26,674 bases of DNA from DATKMS01 sp041497995 (GCA_041497995.1 JBGQHM010000047.1:1-26674); one strand, 5' to 3'; counted from the first letter of the stretch, positions 7,900 through 15,909 are shown. A program made the numbers and translations. Notes: generated from the sequence alone by a model not told the origin.

Positions 7900-8663
7900 A
7901 TTCCCACAATGTTGTACCCGGCATCGACGTGCAGCACTTCGCCCGTGACGCCACTGGCCAGCTCACTGCACAAGTAGAGCGCTGCGTTGGCCACTTCCTC
8001 CACCTCGATGTTTCGGCGCAGCGGCGCCCGTTCCTCGTGGTAGTGAAGCATGGACTTGAACCCAGCAATGCCTGCCGAAGAGAGCGTGCGCAGCGGTCCA
8101 GCCGAGATCGCGTTGACGCGAATGCCCTGCGGTCCGAGATCGTACGCCAGGTAGCGCACACTGGCCTCGAGCGCGGCCTTGGCGACCCCCATCACGTTGT
8201 AGTTCGGCAGCACACGCTCCGCGCCCAAGTAGCTGAGCGTCAACAGCGCGCTTCCCGCCTGCATGAGCGGCTCGGCCTGCCGGGCGATGGCGACCAGCGA
8301 GTACGCGCTGACATCCAACGCGACATGGAAGCCTTCGCGCGACGTATGCAGGAAGCGACCCTTGAGCTCGTCACGCAGCGCAAAGGCGACGGCGTGAATC
8401 ACGATGTCGACGCGGCCCCACTCCTCGCGCAGCGCCGCAAACGTGGCGGCGATCTCATCGTCTTTGGTCACGTCGCAGGGCAGCACACGGTCGACCCCGA
8501 TCGACGCCGCTAACGGGCGCACGCGCCGTTCGATCGACTCGCCGACGTAGGTGAACGCCAAGTCCGCGCCCTCACGCTGCAACGTCTGGGCAATCGCCCA
8601 CGCGATGCTGTGGTCGTTGGCCACACCAAACACGATCGCCTTCTTATCCGCCAACAGTGGCAT
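7896..8663 (-). CDS. fabI: enoyl-[acyl-carrier-protein] reductase (NADH), FabI type
   Basis: The 255-residue protein starts at the ATG at 8663 behind GGGGGAGGTG. FabI marks are complete. The cofactor motif is GVANDHSIAWAIA rather than the classical TGxxxGIG. The active site is SYLGAERVLPNYNVMGVAK, with the two tyrosines ten residues apart and Lys seven after the second (Tyr-x6-Lys). The substrate-loop region is SAGPLRTLSSAGI, and the C-terminus has GEVLHVDAGYNIVGM. FabI reduces trans-2-enoyl-ACP with NADH in the last step of each fatty-acid elongation cycle. The gene is followed by an overlapping MFS gene. Its upstream region, shared with the divergent ABC transporter, carries a 13-bp inverted repeat. 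Confidence in the enzyme is very high; essentiality depends on whether other enoyl reductases exist elsewhere. Confidence 0.95.
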   Translation of the reverse strand: MPLLADKKAIVFGVANDHSIAWAIAQTLQREGADLAFTYVGESIERRVRPLAASIGVDRVLPCDVTKDDEIAATFAALREEWGRVDIVIHAVAFALRDELKGRFLHTSREGFHVALDVSAYSLVAIARQAEPLMQAGSALLTLSYLGAERVLPNYNVMGVAKAALEASVRYLAYDLGPQGIRVNAISAGPLRTLSSAGIAGFKSMLHYHEERAPLRRNIEVEEVANAALYLCSELASGVTGEVLHVDAGYNIVGM

Positions 8664-8711
8664 GGCACCTCCCCCTTTCCGCCCTTCCTTACCTGCGGCC
8701 CCACTGGCGGC

Positions 8712-8752
8712 GCAAGGACGGCGCACCGCGCGGTTCGGCGCGCCGTCCTTGC
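8712..8752. repeat. 13-bp perfect inverted repeat between divergent fabI and ABC-transporter genes
   Basis: GCAAGGACGGCGC (8712-8724) and GCGCCGTCCTTGC (8740-8752) are exact reverse complements with a 15-base spacer. The spacer begins with a self-complementary ACCGCGCGGT (8725-8734). It lies 49 bases before the fabI ATG and 31 bases before the opposing ATG at 8784, so it could be an operator, a hairpin in one or both 5' leaders, or a barrier between divergent transcripts. No run of T follows either arm. Confidence 0.7.
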
Positions 8753-8783
8753 CCACCACCCGAGCGTTCGATAAACGCTGGCC

Positions 8784-10250
8784 ATGGCGCGACGATTCCT
8801 GGCTGTACTGGCTTGCATCGCGTTCACCTGTGGCGCGCCGCGCGCGCGCGCCGAGGATGGGCTGGCGCAGATGCGGGCGCGCGGCACATTGCGCTGGGGC
8901 GGCGACATCCAGGGCGGCGAACCGTACGCGTTCCAGGATCCGCACGACAGCTCGCGGCTCTTAGGTTTTGAAGTCGAGATCGCGGGCGCTTTGGCGCGCC
9001 GACTCGGGGTGCGCGCCGAGTTCGTGCAAAACGACTGGAGCACCCTGATACCGTCGCTGGAGCGCGGCAACTTCGACATCATCATGAACGGGCTCGAAGT
9101 GACCGCGGCGCGACGCGAGCGTGTCGCCTTCAGCCAGCCCTACTATGCGTTTACCGAAACGCTCGTCGTACGCCGCGACGAGACGGCGCTCCACGCTCTC
9201 AACGACCTGCGCAACCATCGCGTCGGTACCCTGGCTGCGTCACTCGGCTTCGAGCTGCTGCGCGCCACGCCCGGGATTGAAGTCGTGCTCTATGAAGGAG
9301 TCGAGGAACCATACATCGACTTGGAGGAGGGGCGCATCGACGCAGTGGTGTTGGACAACATCATCGCCGACCGGTACGGCCTCGTCCGCCCGACCTTGCG
9401 CGCGGCCGGAAGCGTCGGTGACGGCACCTACGCGATTGCCGCGCGCCCGACCGACGGCACGTTGCTGCAAGCCGTCGACGCTGCGCTCGCCGGAATGGTC
9501 CGCGACGGAGAGCTACGCGCGATCCTCACGCGCTGGTCGTTGTGGAACGATCGTCAAGAACGTCTCAGCACGACCGTCGCCTCGATGCCCGAATCCACTA
9601 CCGCACGAACGTTGTCGCTGCCGCAGCTCGTCCTGTTCCTGCGCGCTGCGGGGTTCACCGTCCTCATTTCCGCACTGGCAATGGGTGTGGCAGTCGCCGG
9701 AGGACTGGTTCTTAGCGTCGCGCGGCGCTACGGCGGCACACTCTTACGCATCACGGCCGCCACCTACATCGAAGTCTTTCGCGGCACCCCGGTGTTGCTG
9801 CAACTCTACGTGCTGTACTACGGGCTCGCGCCGCTGCTGACCTTGAACGCCTTCACCGCAGCTGTCGTCGGGCTCGGTCTCAACTACGCCGCGTACGAAG
9901 CCGAGCTCTACCGTGCCGGCCTGCAAGCCGTGCCACTCGGTCAGACCGAGGCCGCGCTGTCGCTGGGTATGTCGCGTGGCCTCGCCTTGCGCCGCATCGT
10001 GCTGCCGCAGGCGCTGCGTGTGGCCCTACCCGGCATCGCGAACGACTTCATCGCGTTGCTCAAGGACTCGTCGCTGGTCTCCGTGATTACCGTGGTTGAG
10101 CTGACCAAACAGATGACCATCACCGCAGTCGACGTACGGAGCTGGGTATGGCCAGGTCTTCTGTGCGCAGCGCTGTACCTGGCACTGAGCTACCCATTGT
10201 CGCGATTGGCGCGACGCTTGGAGCGCCGCCTCGTTCCGGTGCCGGCGTGA
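8784..10250 (+). CDS. fused amino-acid-type ABC substrate-binding protein and permease
   Basis: A 488-residue fusion. A signal peptide (residues 1-~23, ending ARA before ED) precedes a family 3 solute-binding domain (~30-250). That domain has the diagnostic WSTLIPSLERGNFDIIMNG and EVTAARRERVAFSQPYY; Arg in this segment normally binds the substrate alpha-carboxylate. A His/Met/Gln/Arg-type permease domain follows (~280-485) with several TM helices and a complete EAA loop, EAALSLGMSRGLALRRIVLP, which contacts the ATPase. Binding protein and permease in one chain are best known from GlnP-type importers of Gram-positive bacteria. The next gene, the ATPase, overlaps it as GTGA at 10247-10250. Probable role: uptake of a polar amino acid or related molecule into the cytoplasm, ligand unknown. 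Confidence 0.9.
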   Translation: MARRFLAVLACIAFTCGAPRARAEDGLAQMRARGTLRWGGDIQGGEPYAFQDPHDSSRLLGFEVEIAGALARRLGVRAEFVQNDWSTLIPSLERGNFDIIMNGLEVTAARRERVAFSQPYYAFTETLVVRRDETALHALNDLRNHRVGTLAASLGFELLRATPGIEVVLYEGVEEPYIDLEEGRIDAVVLDNIIADRYGLVRPTLRAAGSVGDGTYAIAARPTDGTLLQAVDAALAGMVRDGELRAILTRWSLWNDRQERLSTTVASMPESTTARTLSLPQLVLFLRAAGFTVLISALAMGVAVAGGLVLSVARRYGGTLLRITAATYIEVFRGTPVLLQLYVLYYGLAPLLTLNAFTAAVVGLGLNYAAYEAELYRAGLQAVPLGQTEAALSLGMSRGLALRRIVLPQALRVALPGIANDFIALLKDSSLVSVITVVELTKQMTITAVDVRSWVWPGLLCAALYLALSYPLSRLARRLERRLVPVPA

Positions 10251-10999
10251 AGCGCGAGCCGATCATCAACGCGCGTGGATTGCGCACGCAGTTCGGCGGC
10301 GTGGAAGTGCTGCGCGGCGTCGATCTGGCGGTGGAGCGCGGCGAGGTACTTGCCATCGTCGGCGCGTCGGGCAGCGGGAAGACGACGCTGCTGCGGGCGC
10401 TCAACTACTTGACCCCGTTCAGCCACGGGGAGGTGCTGATCGCGGGACATCGACTGGAGCCCGGCATGAGCGAGCGTACCCATGCACAGCTCTTGCGGCG
10501 CGTGCGTACGCGCGTCGGTATGGTCTTCCAGAATTTCCATCTATTCCCGCACCTGACTGCACTCGGCAACATTACGGAAGCGCCGCGGCGAGTGTTGGGC
10601 ATTGAGAGCGCGCAAGCGAACGCACGCGCTCTGGCCCTGCTCGAACGCGTCGGCTTGGCCAGCCACGGTCACGCTTACCCACAGACGTTGTCGGGCGGCC
10701 AGCAGCAGCGCGTCGCCATCGCGCGCGCCTTGGCGATGGAGCCGGATGTCCTCCTGCTGGACGAGCCGACCTCCGCGCTGGATCCCCGTCTCGTGGGGGA
10801 GGTGCTCGCAGTCGTTGGGGACCTCGCAGCTGCCGGGCAGACGATGGTCATAGTCACACACGAAATCGCCTTTGCGCGGCGCGTCGCGCACCGCGTCGTT
10901 GTACTCGATGCCGGGTTAGTTGTGGAAAGTGGTGCGCCGGCGCAGGTGTTGGAGCGGCCACGCACCGCCGCCACGCGCGCGCTGCTCGCAATCGACTGA
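10247..10999 (+). CDS. ABC transporter ATP-binding protein, polar amino acid type (GlnQ-like)
   Basis: The 250-residue protein starts at the GTG at 10247, overlapping the permease stop as GTGA. An open frame begins at 10148, but only this start removes non-homologous residues. Walker A is GASGSGKTT (residues 39-47), the Q-loop is MVFQNFHLFPHLTAL, the signature is LSGGQQQR (148-155), Walker B with the catalytic Glu is VLLLDEPTSALD, and the H-loop is VTHEIAF. The Q-loop sequence is characteristic of GlnQ/HisP-class ATPases. It powers the fused importer encoded immediately upstream. Ten bases downstream an SDR gene begins behind its own strong ribosome site. Confidence 0.95.
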   Translation: MKREPIINARGLRTQFGGVEVLRGVDLAVERGEVLAIVGASGSGKTTLLRALNYLTPFSHGEVLIAGHRLEPGMSERTHAQLLRRVRTRVGMVFQNFHLFPHLTALGNITEAPRRVLGIESAQANARALALLERVGLASHGHAYPQTLSGGQQQRVAIARALAMEPDVLLLDEPTSALDPRLVGEVLAVVGDLAAAGQTMVIVTHEIAFARRVAHRVVVLDAGLVVESGAPAQVLERPRTAATRALLAID

Positions 11000-11009
11000 A
11001 GGAGGCCCC

Positions 11010-11771
11010 ATGGCACAACTCAAGGACAAGGTCGCACTGATCACCGGAGCCGCCTCGGGCATCGGACGGGCATCGGCGCTGCGCTTCGCGCAGGAAGGTG
11101 CGCGCGTGGTCGTCGTCGACATTCAAGACGCCGCGGGCAAGGCGGTGGCAGCAGCCATCGTTGAAACCGGTGGCGACGCTTGCTTCGTTCACGCCGACGT
11201 CAGCCGCGGCGCGGATGCCGAAGCGATGATCGACGCAGCGCTGGCGCAGTTCGGTCGCCTCGACATCCTGTTCAACAACGCCGGCGTCGGCAAGCACATA
11301 CCGTTCGACGAGCTGACCGAAGCCGAGTGGGACCACATCATCGACATCAACCTGCGCGGTGTCTTCCTCGGCTGCCGCTACGGTGTGCCGGCGTTGAAGC
11401 GGGCAGGCGGCGGAGTGATCCTGAACACCTCGTCGCAGTCGGGTCTGCAGGGGCACCCCAACAACCAGGCGTACTGCGCCGCCAAAGCCGGGGTGATCAA
11501 CTTCACGCGCTCGCTGGCAAAGGACCTGGCGCGGCACAACATCCGGGTAAACGCCATCTGCCCAGGTGGTACGGACACGCCGATCTTGCGCGGCTACATT
11601 CCGGCGGGCGAATCGCCCGACTACGTTGCCCGAACGGTCGCGCCGCGCACGCCGTTCGGCCGGCTGGCACGCCCGGAGGAGATCGCTGCCGCGGCTCTCT
11701 TCCTGGTCTCCGACGACGCCTCTTTCGTCAGTGGGGCGGTTTTGCCAGTAGACGGCGCCGCGTCAGCGTGA
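11010..11771 (+). CDS. SDR-family NAD(P)-dependent oxidoreductase
   Basis: The 253-residue classical short-chain dehydrogenase starts at an ATG behind GAAGGAGG. It has TGAASGIG (cofactor loop), an Asp at the end of strand 2 in VVVDIQD that favours NAD, NNAG, the catalytic Ser in NTSSQSG, Tyr155 and Lys159 in YCAAK, and the C-terminal SGAVLPVDGA. Members oxidise secondary alcohols or reduce ketones; 3-hydroxyacyl or cyclic alcohol substrates are common in this subfamily but cannot be assigned here. It is 10 bases after the ABC ATPase gene, probably as the third gene of that operon, so it may act on an imported molecule. Confidence 0.92.
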   Translation: MAQLKDKVALITGAASGIGRASALRFAQEGARVVVVDIQDAAGKAVAAAIVETGGDACFVHADVSRGADAEAMIDAALAQFGRLDILFNNAGVGKHIPFDELTEAEWDHIIDINLRGVFLGCRYGVPALKRAGGGVILNTSSQSGLQGHPNNQAYCAAKAGVINFTRSLAKDLARHNIRVNAICPGGTDTPILRGYIPAGESPDYVARTVAPRTPFGRLARPEEIAAAALFLVSDDASFVSGAVLPVDGAASA

Positions 11772-11813
11772 CGTCTGGGCACGTCATGGGTTGCAGGCTG
11801 TGAAAGCGCGCGC

Positions 11814-14243
11814 TCACTGCCCCGCAAGCTGGGTCGTCACAACGACATCGCCGAGCATGGGCTGATTGAGTGAGGTGAACGCGACGACGAGGCCTCCACC
11901 GGACGCGCTTGGCATGCCACTCGTCAGCATTCCACAGTCAAACCCGTTGCCACTCACCGAGTATGGCCCAATAGTCGTATCTCCCGGCGTGGTCGACTGA
12001 GCGTTGACGATCTCGCCAGTGGCGCTTCCTGTCACCGAAGGCAATGTCCGTATGCCACCGCGATACGCTTGCGGATCGTCATCGCTGCAGAACTGGCCGT
12101 CTGGTCCAAAGGCGATGGAGTTCTGGTTGCATTGCCCGGTAATCGTACCGATCGCGGTCGTATTGAAGATCAGCGCCGCTCCCGGTGCACCCGTGCCGCT
12201 CAGCGTGATGATCTCGGGCCCTGAGCCGATGGGCGGGGTCGGCGCCGGCGGTGGTGGGAAATGACCGCCTGCATCTTGCGTAGCATTCACGTTCACTGGG
12301 TCGAGACCGTCGCAGCCGATTTCCCCAGCCGCGGCGTTTTCCGGACCACTAACGAAGGCGCACGGTTTCTGGCCCGTGCACACGCTGTCTCCAGAGGTGT
12401 AGTCGGGAGTGCAATTCTTCGAGAGTGTCACCCCATCAGCCTCGAATAGGGTGCCACCACAGGTCTTCCCTACGACCGCACGGACGCATGCGCATGCGAG
12501 GATCGCGACGCTGATTCTTGGGAACTGTACTGTATGCGCTTTGACCGCAACCGGGATCCTCCCGTTACGTTCTTTGCCGATGGTAAGTGTCTCGCTACCA
12601 CGCAGCGGGAGGGCCAGTTGCACGAGGCCATCGTGCACGAAGGCGCCGCTCGTGCCAGTAACGAGCTGACCTCCCACAACTCCGCCCGGGACAAAATCGA
12701 AGGGGACATCCGTCTCGAACGTGCAGTTGGCTGCACAGCCGTCCCCACCTTGTGGGACGCAATGTACGCAGTGACTGCCCGGACAGTCGCTGTCGGTGTC
12801 GCAGGCAGCCTCGGCTTTGACTCCTTCGATACAAACGCCCTGCCCAACGCAGTTGCTCTCTGACGTACAAGCGGTCCCTGCGTTGTCGCCACCAATGCAA
12901 ACCCCGCCGTCGTCGCAGTCCTCGCCCGGGTCGATGACTTGGTCACCGCAGCTACCACTGGCCGGGCACCCACCCAGCGCGTGCTGCACCGCGGCAATGA
13001 GCTCACCGATGGCGATCGCACCATCACCATTGCCATCACCCGCGCGGCAGGCTGATATCGATTCGCTCCCGAGAGCAATATTCACCATCGTCAGCACTTC
13101 GTTGACCGCGACCGCGCCGTCTCCGTTGCAGTCGCCCGAGCAGCGCGGCGGCGCGAAGATGGGCGTGCGTGTGGGCGTCGGGGTCGCCGTTGGGACGGCT
13201 GCCGTCGGAGTCGGCGACGGAGCGGTCGAGGTGGGGGTCGGCGACTGAAACGGCGTCACCAGCAGCGGCGCGAGCACGCCAATGTACGGACCGTCATAGG
13301 TAAACCAGAGGTTGCCGTCAGGGCCTCCAGTGATCACGAGCGGCCCTTCGACGGCCGGTATGCCGAACTCCTCGATGATGCCGCCAGGGGTAATGCGACC
13401 AATCAGCACGGCAACGTACTCGGTGAACCACAGGTTGCCATCGGAGCCAACCGCGATCCCGGCGGGGCTTCCACCTTTTGTCGGGATTGGAAATTCAATC
13501 ATACTACCCTGCGGTGTGATGCGGCCGATCTGATCCGCGTCGAACTCCGTGAACCAAATATTGCCGTCCGGGCCTGCGACAATCCCCTTGGGCGCTGCGT
13601 TGTCTCCCAGAGCATCGTCAGTCAAGACCGGGAATTCGTCGACCGATCCCGTAGCTGGGTTGATGCGGCCGATCTGGTTCGCGATAGATTCCGTAAACCA
13701 CAGCTTCCCGTCCGGGCCGGCCGTGATGCCAATCGGATTGCTTTCTTCTGTCGGAATTGGAAACTCGGTAATCGTTCCGTCGGGCGTAATGCGGCCGATC
13801 TGATTCGCATCGGTTTCGGTGAACCACAGATTCCCGTCGGGGCCTGCTGCTATGTCGGACAGGTTACTATCGGCGGGGACCGGGAATTCCGTCACTCTCC
13901 CGCTGACGTCGATCCGCCCGACCACACCGTACTCAGTGAACCACAGACTCCCGTCGGGCCCCGCTGTAATACTGTTGGTCAAGCTGCCGCTCGGCACACT
14001 GAACTCGTGGATGCTGCCGGCGAGGACGCCGCTGGGAATGATCCGCCCAATCACTCCGTCTTCCGCAAACCAGAGGTAGCCGTCCGGCCCGGCGGTGATG
14101 CTGCTGGCGGCGTTACCACTCTCGATGGGAAACACAACGACCGGCTCTGACAGCGCAGCGCCCGCTGCCTGTGGGTGCATGACCAGCGGCGCTAGCGCCA
14201 GCATCGGGAATCGCAGCAGCACGGTGCAGCAGCGTACGCGCAT
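11814..14243 (-). CDS. secreted Vgb-like seven-bladed propeller protein with dockerin-like EF-hands and Cys-rich module
   Basis: 809 residues from the ATG at 14243, which follows GGAGG. A signal peptide ends near residue 28. Residues ~30-325 hold seven repeats containing G(P/S)DGxLWFTE...IGRI, as in virginiamycin B lyase-type propellers. The lyase histidines are absent: the only His in the propeller is in SIHEF, so enzymatic activity is unlikely. A Thr/Pro linker (~330-362) leads to two NGDG EF-hands (~367-428: GDCNGDGAVAV and GDGNGDGAIAI) of dockerin type. Then comes CGDQVIDPGEDCDDGG, the start of a Myxococcus disulfide motif whose ending GGDGCAANC is displaced by a ~50-residue Cys-rich insert. 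The last ~280 residues are unrecognised. A cell-surface or extracellular binding protein is most likely. Confidence 0.85.
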   Translation of the reverse strand: MRVRCCTVLLRFPMLALAPLVMHPQAAGAALSEPVVVFPIESGNAASSITAGPDGYLWFAEDGVIGRIIPSGVLAGSIHEFSVPSGSLTNSITAGPDGSLWFTEYGVVGRIDVSGRVTEFPVPADSNLSDIAAGPDGNLWFTETDANQIGRITPDGTITEFPIPTEESNPIGITAGPDGKLWFTESIANQIGRINPATGSVDEFPVLTDDALGDNAAPKGIVAGPDGNIWFTEFDADQIGRITPQGSMIEFPIPTKGGSPAGIAVGSDGNLWFTEYVAVLIGRITPGGIIEEFGIPAVEGPLVITGGPDGNLWFTYDGPYIGVLAPLLVTPFQSPTPTSTAPSPTPTAAVPTATPTPTRTPIFAPPRCSGDCNGDGAVAVNEVLTMVNIALGSESISACRAGDGNGDGAIAIGELIAAVQHALGGCPASGSCGDQVIDPGEDCDDGGVCIGGDNAGTACTSESNCVGQGVCIEGVKAEAACDTDSDCPGSHCVHCVPQGGDGCAANCTFETDVPFDFVPGGVVGGQLVTGTSGAFVHDGLVQLALPLRGSETLTIGKERNGRIPVAVKAHTVQFPRISVAILACACVRAVVGKTCGGTLFEADGVTLSKNCTPDYTSGDSVCTGQKPCAFVSGPENAAAGEIGCDGLDPVNVNATQDAGGHFPPPPAPTPPIGSGPEIITLSGTGAPGAALIFNTTAIGTITGQCNQNSIAFGPDGQFCSDDDPQAYRGGIRTLPSVTGSATGEIVNAQSTTPGDTTIGPYSVSGNGFDCGMLTSGMPSASGGGLVVAFTSLNQPMLGDVVVTTQLAGQ
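13266..14120 (-). repeat. seven tandem propeller-blade repeats within the secreted protein gene
   Basis: The coding segment GxDGxLWF recurs seven times, visible on the plus strand as GCCGTCSGGGCC-like blocks near 14080, 13952, 13831, 13708, 13564, 13437 and 13315. Most are 120-128 bases apart; one interval is ~145 because of an insertion (TDDALGDNAAPKG). The copies are diverged at DNA level, consistent with old duplication. Confidence 0.75.
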
Positions 14244-14279
14244 ACGGCTACCTCCGGTGGAACGGTGCAATATGTTGGT

Positions 14280-14309
14280 ACTGTGCGGCAGAATGGAAGA
14301 GACTGTCAA
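14280..14309 (-). promoter_or_regulatory. candidate promoter for the propeller-protein gene
   Basis: On the minus strand a perfect TTGACA (14309-14304) is followed after 18 bases by CACAGT (14285-14280), three of six matches to TATAAT. A transcript start would lie ~30 bases before the ATG at 14243. The longer open frame would begin at the TTG of this same box, which supports the downstream start. Confidence 0.3.
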
Positions 14310-14368
14310 GAGATCCTTTTATGGATCCTGGAACGAGCGGCCGATTCAACGGATCGCCGAGCGGCGGG

Positions 14369-14398
14369 TTGACATCTCCCGCGGGTAGCAGGCATACC
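14369..14398 (+). promoter_or_regulatory. candidate promoter for the CoA-transferase gene
   Basis: A perfect TTGACA (14369-14374) is followed after 18 bases by CATACC (14393-14398), with three of six matches. It would give a leader of only about ten bases before the ATG at 14415. That agrees with the absence of a good ribosome site there, a near-leaderless arrangement, but the -10 match is weak. Confidence 0.25.
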
Positions 14399-14414
14399 CC
14401 GAAGCGCTGGCGAC

Positions 14415-15836
14415 ATGAGCGCACGAGACAAAGTCGCTGCAAGCGCAGCGCTCGCAGTAGCGGATATCCCCGACGGAGCGCGTATCCTCCTGGGCGGTTT
14501 CGGTGTCATCCAGAGCTGGCCGATCAGCCTGATTACCGCCCTGCACCGCCGCGGCGTGCGCGGCCTGACGATCATCTGTAACACGCCGGGGGTCGGGCCG
14601 ACGTCACCGCAGATCCTCGCCGAGAACCACCAGATCAAGAAGCTGATCGCTAGCTACGCCGCCTACCCGACGCGGCCCACGCCGGTCGAGGCAGCGATCA
14701 AAGCCGGAGAGATCGAGCTGGAGTTGGTGCCCCAAGGGACACTGATCGAACGCGTCCGCGCGGGGGGCGCCGGCTTGCCGGCGTTCTACACCCCCACCGG
14801 CGCTGGCACTGACGCTGCGAAAGGGAAGGAGGAGCGCGTCTTCGGCGGCCGCCGCTACGTCCTGGAGACCGCGATTCACGCTGACTTTGGATTGCTGCGC
14901 GCGGCCACGGCGGACCGTTACGGCAACGTCGTCTACCGCCGCGGCTCACGCAACTTCAACCCGCTGTTCGCCACGGGAGCGACGACGACCATCGTCGAAG
15001 TGGACCACATCGTCGAGCCTGGTGGGATCGATCCCGAAGCCGTGGTCACACCGCACATCTTCGTCGATCGCGTCGTGCAGAACGAACGCCCCCTCGATTT
15101 GCACGCCATTCGCGAGCTCTCACGTCGCTACGGCAAGCAATGGCGCCTCGAAGCCCGCGAGGCTGCCGGCGGTCCGCAGGGCCTGCCGCCGGAGCTGATG
15201 GCCCGCAAGGCCGCCGTGCTCCTGCAGCCCGGCGAGTACGTCAACCTCGGCCTCGGCATTCCGACACTGGTCTCCAACTTCATCGATCCGGAGCGCGACA
15301 TCACCTTGCACTCCGAGAACGGCATGCTCGGTTTTGGCCCGCTGGTCGACACCGACAACGCCGACGTCGATCTCTACAACGCCAGCGGCCAGTTGGTCAG
15401 TCAGCTCCCCGGCGCGAGCTACTTTCACAGTTGCGACGCCTTCGCGATGGCGCGCAGCGGGCGTGTCAGCACCGTGATCCTCGGCGGCTTCCAGGTCTCC
15501 GAACACGGTGACTTGGCGAATTGGAATGTACCGCACACGGGGGTGGGTGGCATCGGCGGCGCGATGGATCTGGCTGCCGGCTCAGCCCGCATTTTGGTGG
15601 TGATGTTCCACCTCACACGCGACGGCGAACCGAAGCTGCTACGGCAATGCACCTATCCGCTCACGGCGATGCGCTGCGTATCCACCATCGTAACGGACCT
15701 GGCGGTGATTGATGTCGATCTCAACGGCTTCGTACTTCGCGAACTGGCGCCGGGGGTCAGCGTCGAGGACGTACGCGGGGCCACCGCTGCGCCGCTGCGG
15801 GTTCCCGACGCTGTTCGGGAAATGGAGTTTGGGTAA
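14415..15836 (+). CDS. fused two-domain CoA-transferase (3-oxoacid CoA-transferase-like, family I)
   Basis: 473 residues combining both family I subunits. The A domain (~1-235) has the glycine-rich LLGGFGVIQSWP and a central RAATADRYGNVVYR. After a short linker, the B domain (~255-470) has the oxyanion/glycine segment NLGLGIPTLV and the active-site SENGMLGFGP with Glu301, the residue that forms the glutamyl-CoA intermediate. GGAMDLAAG and the closing LRELAPGVSVEDV are also typical. The enzyme moves CoA between acids, for example from succinyl-CoA to a 3-oxoacid. The A-domain sequence after GGFG (VIQSW instead of the usual CGIPE) suggests a substrate other than acetoacetate. No strong ribosome site precedes the ATG. 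It is divergent from the propeller gene. Confidence 0.9.
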   Translation: MSARDKVAASAALAVADIPDGARILLGGFGVIQSWPISLITALHRRGVRGLTIICNTPGVGPTSPQILAENHQIKKLIASYAAYPTRPTPVEAAIKAGEIELELVPQGTLIERVRAGGAGLPAFYTPTGAGTDAAKGKEERVFGGRRYVLETAIHADFGLLRAATADRYGNVVYRRGSRNFNPLFATGATTTIVEVDHIVEPGGIDPEAVVTPHIFVDRVVQNERPLDLHAIRELSRRYGKQWRLEAREAAGGPQGLPPELMARKAAVLLQPGEYVNLGLGIPTLVSNFIDPERDITLHSENGMLGFGPLVDTDNADVDLYNASGQLVSQLPGASYFHSCDAFAMARSGRVSTVILGGFQVSEHGDLANWNVPHTGVGGIGGAMDLAAGSARILVVMFHLTRDGEPKLLRQCTYPLTAMRCVSTIVTDLAVIDVDLNGFVLRELAPGVSVEDVRGATAAPLRVPDAVREMEFG

Positions 15837-15846
15837 GGTTGATTGG

Positions 15847-15909
15847 GAGGGCGAGGCCCGTGCCGAGCCTGCCCGCCTCGCACCAAGGCTCCGCGGGAGC
15901 GCCGCCCTC
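15847..15909. repeat. imperfect 23-bp inverted repeat between convergent genes
   Basis: 15847-15869 and the reverse complement of 15887-15909 agree at 17 of 23 positions, with a 17-base loop. The arms are GC-rich (GAGGGCG...GAGCC). It lies 10 bases after the CoA-transferase stop and 90 before the hicB end. It may act as a hairpin for both convergent transcripts or be a degenerate copy of a dispersed intergenic repeat; similar GGGCGAGGC-type palindromes are scattered in many high-GC genomes. Confidence 0.5.

Noticed and set aside
11814..14243. Calling the propeller protein a virginiamycin B lyase
   Set aside because: The blade motif matches, but the catalytic histidines are missing and the protein has large secreted extra domains.
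14246..14309. Longer start of the propeller protein at the TTG at 14309
   Set aside because: The TTG is part of a TTGACA promoter-like box, the added residues precede the signal peptide, and the ATG at 14243 has a GGAGG site.
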